Shown: positions 1 through 5,533 of the stretch, piece by piece
Layout of the letters: each line of letters starts with the position of its first letter
Numbering within the stretch: position 1 is the stretch's first letter
From: JAGLOK01 sp023139005
GTDB taxonomy: Bacteria > Bacillota > Clostridia > Christensenellales > UMGS416
NCBI GenBank assembly: GCA_030637745.1
Contig: DAOWFX010000092.1
Location: 1-9,339 of the forward strand
Direction of reading: 5' to 3'
DNA: 9,339 nt
The notes under the pieces: model-generated
The model's database searches: none
Told to the model about the DNA's origin: nothing
What the model saw: only the letters and a program-made list of their open reading frames with translations
Made by a program: the position numbers and the translations under genes

Positions 1-485
1 AGGACGATATCAACTGGAACACAATCATGGTTGAAAAACTAAATTCCAATAATAACGCATGCACCTTTTATGAGAAGCTGAACGCCAACGTTGCACTCAT
101 CAAGTTAGCACCCGGTCTACGCCCTGAGATACTGCTATATTTAGCGGATAACTATGACGCTGTTGTCATTGAAGCATACGGTATCGGCTCTGTTCCATTT
201 GATGATGAGAATAACTTTTTGGATGCAGTAAAGACTATCACCGAGAAAAACTGCATGGTACTGGTGGTATCCCAAGCGTTGAATCAGGGAACCTTTATGC
301 AAAAATATGAAATCAGCCGGAAAGCACTGGACGTTGAATATGTACTTGAAGGTGGATTATTGAGCACCGAGTGCGCAGTAACAAAGCTCATGTGGGCACT
401 GGGGCAGAGTACCGACAGGAATGCAGTCAGAGAAATGATCAATACACCCATATTACTCGATAAAATTAAAATAGAAGAATCTTAA
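1..485 (+). CDS. L-asparaginase, type I-like, C-terminal part (5' end outside window)
   Basis: Asparaginases hydrolyse L-asparagine to aspartate and ammonia; type I enzymes are usually cytoplasmic. The reading frame is open from the first complete codon at base 3 (DDINWNTI...) with no stop before the TAA at 483-485, so the ATG at 27 is internal and the gene starts left of the window. The roughly 160 visible residues match the C-terminal domain: an 'IKLAPGLRPEIL' segment, 'AVVIEAYGIGSVPF' (family: VV-E-YG-GN-P), 'VLVVSQALNQGT', then 'STECAVTKLMWALG', equivalent to the family's TTEAAVTKLMWLLG. The N-terminal domain with the catalytic threonines and lysine is not in view, so activity cannot be judged. 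The usual GGDMTTE is GGLLSTE here. The next gene starts 12 nt after the stop, which suggests one transcript. Recognition of the family is firm; subtype is less so. Confidence 0.87.
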   Translation, partial: DDINWNTIMVEKLNSNNNACTFYEKLNANVALIKLAPGLRPEILLYLADNYDAVVIEAYGIGSVPFDDENNFLDAVKTITEKNCMVLVVSQALNQGTFMQKYEISRKALDVEYVLEGGLLSTECAVTKLMWALGQSTDRNAVREMINTPILLDKIKIEES

Positions 486-490
486 AAAGG
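486..490 (+). promoter_or_regulatory. Ribosome binding site for the GNAT-ParB-like gene
   Basis: AAAGG lies 7 nt before the ATG at 498. An in-frame TTG at 492 is only one base from this site, too close for normal initiation, so the ATG is chosen. Confidence 0.6.
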
Positions 491-497
491 ATTGCCT

Positions 498-1493
498 ATG
501 TCCATTATCCAATCTCATGATATCACACTATACGGTAGCACGAGTGAACATAATATTGTGCTTGAGCCTCTGCGTGATGTGCATTTGAAGTACCTGTACA
601 AATGGGGCGCAGACCCTGATGTTGTGAGCTGGACACAAAGCGGGGATAGCACAGAGATTGCATACGAGGAAGAAGAAGTGCTATCGATATATAGCAATGT
701 ATCGGTAGATGCATTGTGCTTCATAGTGAAAGCAAATGATGTCCCTATCGGTGAGTGCTGGATTCAGAAGATGAACAGACCTGAAGTGCTTGAAACATAT
801 CCTGATGGCTTGGATATTCGCAGGATTGATATGGCTATTGGTGAAAAAGCATACTGGAACAAGGGGATTGGAAGCGCTTTTATTAAGATGCTAATTGACT
901 ATGCATTTTATGGAGAAGGTGTGGACGTACTGCACTGTATATGTGAAGACTACAATCATCGAAGCATTAGGATGTGGGAGAAGAATCATTTTACACGAGT
1001 AGGATCTATAGCACGTGCGCAACCCAGCAAAGGAAACTTCCAGTATCATTTTTCATTAACACAGAATGACTTTGTTCAAAGCAGGAATAGTAGCATGTCA
1101 AAGTTTGATATCTTCTCTGTGCTAATAAAAGAGTTGCAACCTAGTCAACCATACCTGAGCAAGGGGAAGCTACTGCTTAAAAGCAAAGTGTTTAATACAA
1201 GAGATATTTCAGCGATGGCGCCTATTCGCATTGCAAAACGCGGCAAAAAATATATCATATGTGATGCGCATACAAGCGTGTATCTTGCATATATGAATGG
1301 ATTTAAAAAAGTGCCATGCTACATAGACACTGAGCATATGGATATGAGCACTTATGAGATGAAAATAGATTGGTGTAAACAAGAAGGTATAAACAAAGTT
1401 GCGGATCTGGCAACACGTATTATTGAGCACAAATACTACGAAGTAATGTGGCTTAAGAAATGCATGCAAATGCGACGAACTCAGGAGATATAA
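498..1493 (+). CDS. GNAT N-acetyltransferase fused to a ParB/sulfiredoxin-like domain
   Basis: Two domains in one 331-aa chain. Residues ~15-190 form a GNAT domain resembling the AAC(6')/ribosomal-protein acetyltransferase branch: LEPLRDVHLKYLYKW at the start, 'IRRIDMAIGEKAYWNKGIGS' as the acetyl-CoA motif A region, then 'DYNHRSIRMWEKNHF'. Such domains move an acetyl group from acetyl-CoA to an amine. Residues ~200-331 look like a ParB/sulfiredoxin-fold domain: 'ELQPSQPYLSKGKL', 'MAPIRIAKRGKKYIICDAHT', 'YMNGFKKVPCYID', then a helical tail 'DWCKQEGINKVADLATRII'. Relatives I recall carry DGHTR where this protein has D256-A-H-T-S260, so Asp and His are kept but Gly and Arg are lost. The stop overlaps the next start by one base (TAATG). 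The substrate is unknown; similarity to aminoglycoside enzymes does not imply resistance. Confidence 0.8.
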   Translation: MSIIQSHDITLYGSTSEHNIVLEPLRDVHLKYLYKWGADPDVVSWTQSGDSTEIAYEEEEVLSIYSNVSVDALCFIVKANDVPIGECWIQKMNRPEVLETYPDGLDIRRIDMAIGEKAYWNKGIGSAFIKMLIDYAFYGEGVDVLHCICEDYNHRSIRMWEKNHFTRVGSIARAQPSKGNFQYHFSLTQNDFVQSRNSSMSKFDIFSVLIKELQPSQPYLSKGKLLLKSKVFNTRDISAMAPIRIAKRGKKYIICDAHTSVYLAYMNGFKKVPCYIDTEHMDMSTYEMKIDWCKQEGINKVADLATRIIEHKYYEVMWLKKCMQMRRTQEI

Positions 1494-1972
1494 TGAAAAA
1501 ATATCAGTATACTATCTGTTTCATAAAAAGAGGCAAAAAGATTTTGATGCTTAACCGTGAAAATGCTGGCTTTATGGGGCGTTGGAATGGCGTCGGTGGT
1601 CGCTTTGAAGATGGGGAAACGCCGACTGAATGTATTCTACGTGAGGTGCATGAAGAAACTGGAATCACACTAGCGGACGTTACCGACTGTGGTAGTGTGA
1701 CGTGGATGATTGATAGCGTGGACCATGGTGGTATGCACATCTTTTTTGCTGAAGTGGAGGAAGACTTTGTATATATGACACCACGCGGGACAGAAGAAGG
1801 CATACTCGACTGGAAACACCTTGACTGGATTATGCATCCTGAAAATTCCGGTGTTGCAGAGAATATCCCAATTTTTTTACCCTACATGTTAAATGACATG
1901 AAGAGATATAATCATCACTGTACGTGGATAGACAAGCAGATGGTGGAGATTGAGACATTACCAATTGAGTAA
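1493..1972 (+). CDS. Nudix hydrolase, MutT/8-oxo-dGTP diphosphatase-like (copy 1)
   Basis: Nudix enzymes hydrolyse a nucleoside diphosphate linked to another group, with Mg2+ held by the Nudix box. The box is complete at residues 36-58: G36, E42, R50-E51, E54-E55, G57-I58. The strand before it, 'MGRWNGVGGR', is typical of the MutT/MTH1-like group that cleans oxidised purine nucleotides; that substrate is inference. The C-terminal part (GILDWKHLDWI, NIPIFLPYML) also fits Firmicutes members of this group. The ATG at 1493 is chosen over an upstream in-frame ATG at 1460 because AGGAG (1483-1487) sits 5 nt before it and because it overlaps the preceding stop as TAATG, which favours translational coupling. 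The 159-aa product is full length for the family. The next gene is a diverged duplicate. Confidence 0.9.
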   Translation: MKKYQYTICFIKRGKKILMLNRENAGFMGRWNGVGGRFEDGETPTECILREVHEETGITLADVTDCGSVTWMIDSVDHGGMHIFFAEVEEDFVYMTPRGTEEGILDWKHLDWIMHPENSGVAENIPIFLPYMLNDMKRYNHHCTWIDKQMVEIETLPIE

Positions 1973-1992
1973 TGTTAAAAATAGAGGTACTG

Positions 1993-1999
1993 AAGGAAG
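1993..1999 (+). promoter_or_regulatory. Ribosome binding site for Nudix copy 2
   Basis: AAGGAAG is 7 nt upstream of the ATG at 2007 and fixes that start over the in-frame ATG at 1950. Confidence 0.65.
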
Positions 2000-2006
2000 A
2001 CGTGTG

Positions 2007-2486
2007 ATGAATTACAAATACACAATCTGCTTTATCAAAAGAAATGATGAGATATTGTTATTAAACCGAGAAAATGACAGCTGGATGGGGTGCTGGAATG
2101 GTGTCGGCGGGCGCTTGGAAGATGGAGAATCTCCAACGGAGTGCATTCTACGTGAAGTGCATGAGGAAACTGGAATCACACTATCGGATGTTACTGACTG
2201 TGGTGTGGTGACATGGATGATTGATGGAGTGAACCGTGAGGGTATGCATATCTATCTTGCAGAGATGAAAGAATGCTTTGATTATAAGACGCCCCTTACA
2301 ACGGATGAAGGCATCCTTGATTGGAAATACATAGACTGGATTTTAAATCCTAAAAATAGTGGGATCGCAGGGAATATCCCACACATTTTGCCCTATATAT
2401 TAGGTGATATGAAGAGATATCATCATCATCGTACAAAGATGGAGGGGCGGATGGTGGAGATTAACTCATCGCTTATTGAAGAATAA
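2007..2486 (+). CDS. Nudix hydrolase, MutT/8-oxo-dGTP diphosphatase-like (copy 2, tandem paralogue)
   Basis: This is also 159 aa, with an intact Nudix box at residues 35-57 (G35, E41, R49-E50, E53-E54, G56-I57). By hand alignment about two thirds of residues match copy 1, including an unbroken 17-residue block PTECILREVHEETGITL. Differences cluster before the box (residues ~13-29) and at the C-terminus (~142-159), regions that often shape substrate choice in Nudix enzymes, so the copies may differ in substrate (inference). AAGGAAG at 1993-1999 is 7 nt before the ATG at 2007; the longer in-frame start at 1950 would run 23 nt into copy 1 and lacks such a site. Only 3 bp separate its TAA from the stop of the opposing oxidoreductase gene, and no terminator hairpin is visible there. 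Confidence 0.9.
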   Translation: MNYKYTICFIKRNDEILLLNRENDSWMGCWNGVGGRLEDGESPTECILREVHEETGITLSDVTDCGVVTWMIDGVNREGMHIYLAEMKECFDYKTPLTTDEGILDWKYIDWILNPKNSGIAGNIPHILPYILGDMKRYHHHRTKMEGRMVEINSSLIEE

Positions 2487-2489
2487 TTC

Positions 2490-3977
2490 CTACTCAACCC
2501 ACTTCAATTTTCCTAATATCCAACCGACGACTTCACCTAGTGAAGGGTGAATAACCATCGCATCATACATGGGAGAAAATGTACCCCCTTCGACACAGGT
2601 TTTATTGTGACTAAAGTCATCGTTTTCACCATCATCGTGGTTCATGGTGCAGGTGAAGCCTGCGTTCATTAGATATACAAATGACTGTATTAGTATTGCA
2701 GCATATGGTCCTACGATGTGTGCGCCGATTATTTTCATCTTGGAATCTGCAATCAATTTCACAAATCCATCATCATCAGCGCCCTTGGAGTAGCCCATTG
2801 CAAAGCCTTTGGCGACTGATGAATAGTTATTCTTCCCAACCAAAATACGTCCATGTTCTTTTCGTGCTTGTGCTTCGGTCATGCCGACATGAGCAATTTG
2901 AGGGTAGGTGAATATCGCCCACGGAACCTTGCTATAGTCAGCCGATTTCTTTTCATCATGGGAGTTAAAGATATTGTGCATGTAGATTTCTGTTTCATAG
3001 TTTGCCTTATGACGGAACTGGTACTTGCCGTTGATGTCGCCAAGCGCCCAGATGTTATTCATTGATGTTTCAAGATGTTCATTGGTGACGATCCAACCGC
3101 GTTTGTCCACTTGGATGTCGGTGTTTTCAATCTTTAGTTTGTCAGTATTGGACCTGACACCTGATGCAATGAGGATTTCTTCACATGCGATTGTTTGTGT
3201 ATTACCATCTTTATCTTGTATGGTCACTACTTTTTCGCCATCAATAAGGGTTGCTTCGATGACCTTATTATTAGTATGTACATCGATACCGTTCGCTTCA
3301 AATTGTGTCTCTAAATGTGTGCTGATTTCCACCTCTTCTGTGGTAACCAAGTGGGGCATCATCTCAACTATCGTGACTTTTGTGCCATAGGCTGAGAAGA
3401 TGTGTGCAAATTCGCATCCGATTGCGCCACCACCTACGATAACGAGGCTCTTCCATGGCGCTTTGGGGAATGCATCGCCGAAGAAGTTCTCCGATGTGAT
3501 GTATCCGGTATTCTCCAAGTTTTTAATAGGTGGGACAAATGTCCTAGCGCCTGCTGCGATAACAAAGCGTGTGCCAGAAAACTCTTCTGAATATTCGCCT
3601 GTATGAAGCTTTACCTTCATTTTATGGTTATCGGTGAACTCTCCCACCCCTTTATATACAGTAAGCCCTTCGACGTCACCCATAGAGCTTTCAATGTCTT
3701 TGGAGCTATCGATTTTGCTCCACATTCTTTCGGTGATTAATTCCCAATCGATTTTGGGAGGGGAGAAAGTGAGCCCGATTTTATTTGCGTGCTGTGCCTG
3801 CCTGATGACATCAGCAGGGTAGACCAATATCTTCGATGGTATACATCCGCGTGTAAGGCAGGTGCCACCAAACTTTGCATCTTCAATTAATGCGCATGTC
3901 ATGCCATTGTTGAGTGCTTTTCCTACAAAGGATAAGCCAACGCCACTGCCGATGATTATGATATCATAGTTTTTCAT
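2490..3977 (-). CDS. FAD-dependent pyridine nucleotide-disulfide oxidoreductase (lipoamide dehydrogenase/mycothione reductase-like)
   Basis: Class I flavoprotein disulfide reductases pass electrons from NAD(P)H through FAD to a cysteine pair. Seen in the 495-aa product: the FAD Rossmann motif 'IIIGSGVG' (residues 7-14), redox-active 'GGTCLTRGCIPSK' (C40, C45), the NAD(P) fold 'VIVGGGAIGCEFAHIF' (179-194) ending in E205, which favours NADH, the second FAD motif 'WALGDI' (310-315), and C-terminal 'HPSLGE' (H477, E482), the catalytic His-Glu pair supplied by the dimer partner. All catalytic parts are intact. Residues ~442-467 form a polar stretch with C443, H447, H457 and C461, longer than I expect for the family. 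CAGGAGT lies 6 nt before the ATG. No dehydrogenase-complex genes are adjacent, so a free-standing thiol, metal or disulfide reductase role is as likely as true Lpd. Confidence 0.85.
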   Translation of the reverse strand: MKNYDIIIIGSGVGLSFVGKALNNGMTCALIEDAKFGGTCLTRGCIPSKILVYPADVIRQAQHANKIGLTFSPPKIDWELITERMWSKIDSSKDIESSMGDVEGLTVYKGVGEFTDNHKMKVKLHTGEYSEEFSGTRFVIAAGARTFVPPIKNLENTGYITSENFFGDAFPKAPWKSLVIVGGGAIGCEFAHIFSAYGTKVTIVEMMPHLVTTEEVEISTHLETQFEANGIDVHTNNKVIEATLIDGEKVVTIQDKDGNTQTIACEEILIASGVRSNTDKLKIENTDIQVDKRGWIVTNEHLETSMNNIWALGDINGKYQFRHKANYETEIYMHNIFNSHDEKKSADYSKVPWAIFTYPQIAHVGMTEAQARKEHGRILVGKNNYSSVAKGFAMGYSKGADDDGFVKLIADSKMKIIGAHIVGPYAAILIQSFVYLMNAGFTCTMNHDDGENDDFSHNKTCVEGGTFSPMYDAMVIHPSLGEVVGWILGKLKWVE

Positions 3978-4040
3978 ATTCTACTCCTGTTGTTATATAG
4001 GAAGTCGTGTATATAATAAGTATATCAAATTGGGGAGTGG

Positions 4041-4062
4041 ATGACATTAATGTAGATGTCAT
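4041..4062. promoter_or_regulatory. Perfect inverted repeat in the 96-bp gap upstream of the oxidoreductase (candidate operator)
   Basis: ATGACAT (4041-4047) and ATGTCAT (4056-4062) are exact reverse complements with an 8-nt spacer. Nested in the left part is the 10-bp palindrome ACATTAATGT (4044-4053). The element lies 64-85 bp upstream of the oxidoreductase ATG and 12 bp downstream of the small-protein stop. No T-run follows on the minus strand, so a factor-independent terminator is unlikely. A dimeric repressor site or a weak mRNA hairpin between the two transcription units is possible. The rest of 3978-4073 is AT-rich without a convincing correctly spaced -35/-10 pair. Confidence 0.4.
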
Positions 4063-4073
4063 ATGTATGAACG

Positions 4074-4313
4074 TTATGAAAAAGATTTGTGTCTTTCATT
4101 ACCGTGCTTGAAATTACCTGTGATTTTGGCGAGGATTAATTGCACTTCCATCTCTGTTTTGCCTCTAGATTTTGCGATGAATGCATCGGTTTGTTTTGAA
4201 TTGAGTGTTTTGATGTGCTTTCCCTTAAAGTATATCATTAGCTTATTGGATTTTGTAAGTTTATGTGAAAATGGGTGCTCTTGTAGTTTTCCTCTTTTGT
4301 CTATATTACTCAT
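4074..4313 (-). CDS. Conserved small protein of unknown function (79 aa)
   Basis: I have no function for it. The sequence is basic, hydrophilic and without a membrane segment. It has a compact strand-like part 'KLMIYFKGKHIKTLN' (24-38), a helix-like part 'TEMEVQLILAKITG' (53-66) and the terminal motif TGNFKHGNER (65-74). From memory, small Firmicutes proteins of similar layout end in TGNFKRGNE, so it probably belongs to a widespread uncharacterised family. The start at 4313 is chosen because its ATG overlaps the TGA of the Nudix gene as ATGA, a classic coupling arrangement; an in-frame ATG at 4349 would lie deep inside that gene. It is the last gene of the tight operon. The link to the Nudix-NTF2 protein is positional only. 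Confidence 0.75.
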   Translation of the reverse strand: MSNIDKRGKLQEHPFSHKLTKSNKLMIYFKGKHIKTLNSKQTDAFIAKSRGKTEMEVQLILAKITGNFKHGNERHKSFS

Positions 4314-5101
4314 AGAGTTTTCGTTCCTTGATGAAATACCATCTGCCACTTGCCATCAATATACTGCCAGAGTGATGATCGTATTGCGTCTTTGTCCTTT
4401 TTGATGGTCTTGAAAGTTGCGAGTATCAATGTATCTGATTTAATATCGATTTTGAAATCGACAATCTGGATTTCATTGTCTATCTTGAAATGCTTGAATG
4501 CTTCTATCACATCATTCTTGTTATATATTGTGCCACTTGAGCCATGTTCGATAAAGCAATCTGCAAGGATAGTATCCACATGGTTAATTGTTCTATTTGC
4601 GATTGCAAGTTCATAGTCATAGATTAGTTGATGCAAGTCGTCTTTTCGCATAATAGAATCAATGAATTGATTAAGGATATTTCTTGTTTTTGAAGTAATC
4701 TTATCCGGTAGATGATTCATATCAAACCACTCAAGAGCCAGTGTCTCCTCAGTCGAGGAGGGTAGTTGTCCAGTAAAAGCATTGCATGTAAATATAATAT
4801 CAATGATATAGCTCTGGTCATTATTGGGATAGGTATGAAGCGAGCTTTCGCCTGAAAAAATATTGAAAAAGGTTAAACTTTCTGCTATAAGTCCTGTTTC
4901 CTCAAATAATTCTCTTTTTGCAGCATCTTCGACTTTTTCGCCAACTTCAACACATCCACCGTGAAAATCCCAATATCCGCTATCTTTTCGTTGCTGTAAT
5001 AATATTTGATTGTCTTTATAAACAATAGTTGCAGCTCCACAGAATATTAACATATCGTGTCCGATTTTCTCTCTTATGGTTTTAACGTATTCTTTGTTCA
5101 T
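4310..5101 (-). CDS. Nudix hydrolase with C-terminal NTF2-like (DUF4440/SnoaL-type) domain
   Basis: This 263-aa protein has two domains. Residues ~15-145 are a Nudix hydrolase with a complete box at 49-71 (G49, E55, R63-E64, E67-E68, G70-L71) preceded by 'LLQQRKDSGYWDFHGG'. The opening 'YVKTIREKIGHDMLIFCGAA' is typical of a Firmicutes Nudix group. Residues ~155-260 match the NTF2-like cone fold seen in DUF4440 proteins: 'ELAIANRT', 'FIEHGSSGTIYNKNDVIEAF' and 'RSSLWQYIDGKWQMVFHQGT'. In such fusions the NTF2-like pocket may bind or turn over a ligand; what it binds is unknown. The ATG at 5101 overlaps the preceding TGA as ATGA; a GTG at 5113 is in frame but gives four extra, non-family residues. 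The downstream small gene is coupled the same way. Confidence 0.85.
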   Translation of the reverse strand: MNKEYVKTIREKIGHDMLIFCGAATIVYKDNQILLQQRKDSGYWDFHGGCVEVGEKVEDAAKRELFEETGLIAESLTFFNIFSGESSLHTYPNNDQSYIIDIIFTCNAFTGQLPSSTEETLALEWFDMNHLPDKITSKTRNILNQFIDSIMRKDDLHQLIYDYELAIANRTINHVDTILADCFIEHGSSGTIYNKNDVIEAFKHFKIDNEIQIVDFKIDIKSDTLILATFKTIKKDKDAIRSSLWQYIDGKWQMVFHQGTKTL

Positions 5102-5532
5102 TTTGGGTTCCACTTAAATAATATTTCCTCACCATCTGAGGCTGGGGTATGTATTGCACCGGTCGATTGATATAGTTTTACAGCAGGAAGATTTTCTTTG
5201 TTGGTTATAACAAATGCATTGTGGAATTTCCCGCTATTGATGTCTTTGATGAATTCGTGGACAAGTGCCTTGCCGATGCCTTCGTTGCGGTACTCGTGTA
5301 ATACTTCGATTGCATACAAGAATAATTGCTTCTTTCTTTTATCATATCGATCAAGGATATATCCATAAGCTGATCCAACAACGTTATCCTCTATGAGTGC
5401 AACAAGAAGAAAGTTCTTATCATCTTCGAAGAAACTCTCGTTAATGGCATCATCTGCACCACTCAACTGAAATAACTTTACAGATTGAACGGCATAATGT
5501 ATATTTTCTTTTGTTACCCGTACAATCTTCAT
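5098..5532 (-). CDS. GNAT N-acetyltransferase, distantly AAC(3)-I-like
   Basis: This is a single-domain 144-aa GNAT. It shows 'NFLLVALIEDNVVGSAYGYI' (40-59), 'FLYAIEVLHEYRNEGIGKAL' (71-90) with the acetyl-CoA loop R82-N-E-G85-I-G87, and 'NLPAVKLYQSTGA' (114-126). This layout recalls the AAC(3)-I type family, but many relatives act on other amines or have no known substrate, so resistance is not claimed. GGGAG at 5539-5543 is 6 nt before the ATG at 5532, whereas the in-frame ATG at 5553 has no recognisable site and lies inside the LUD gene. There is 1 nt between the LUD stop and this start, and an ATGA overlap with the Nudix gene downstream, so translation is probably coupled in both directions. 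Confidence 0.82.
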   Translation of the reverse strand: MKIVRVTKENIHYAVQSVKLFQLSGADDAINESFFEDDKNFLLVALIEDNVVGSAYGYILDRYDKRKKQLFLYAIEVLHEYRNEGIGKALVHEFIKDINSGKFHNAFVITNKENLPAVKLYQSTGAIHTPASDGEEILFKWNPK

Positions 5533-5533
5533 A

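Larger units (their letters stand above)
1493..2486 (+). repeat. Tandem gene duplication (two Nudix units of 480 bp each)
   Basis: The units 1493-1972 and 2007-2486 have equal length and align nearly end to end (one-residue offset at the N-terminus). Nucleotide similarity is also plain, for example the shared 18-mer GAAACTGGAATCACACTA in both boxes. The 34-bp linker carries a fresh ribosome binding site. Confidence 0.85.

Noticed and set aside
3025..3390. Plus-strand open frame of 121 codons opposite the oxidoreductase
   Set aside because: It lies wholly antisense to a gene with all family motifs, has no ribosome binding site of note, and its translation is low-complexity with many Ser/Val/Leu, typical of a shadow frame.
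3986..4030. Promoter for the oxidoreductase built from TTGATA and TATATA elements
   Set aside because: The elements are about 22 bp apart and other pairings give poor -35 hexamers, so I cannot support a promoter call.
4041..4062. Reading the inverted repeat as a factor-independent terminator
   Set aside because: The stem is short and AT-rich and no T-run follows on the minus strand.
4350..4616. Plus-strand open frame of 88 codons inside the Nudix-NTF2 gene
   Set aside because: It is antisense to the NTF2-like domain, which matches its family through this region.
5102..5113. GTG start at 5113 for the Nudix-NTF2 gene
   Set aside because: The ATG at 5101 forms an ATGA overlap with the preceding stop and matches the usual family N-terminus.
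498..5532. Aminoglycoside resistance by the AAC(6')-like and AAC(3)-like GNAT proteins
   Set aside because: Similarity is at the level of the GNAT fold and subgroup motifs only; no close match to a resistance enzyme is visible and there is no mobile-element context.
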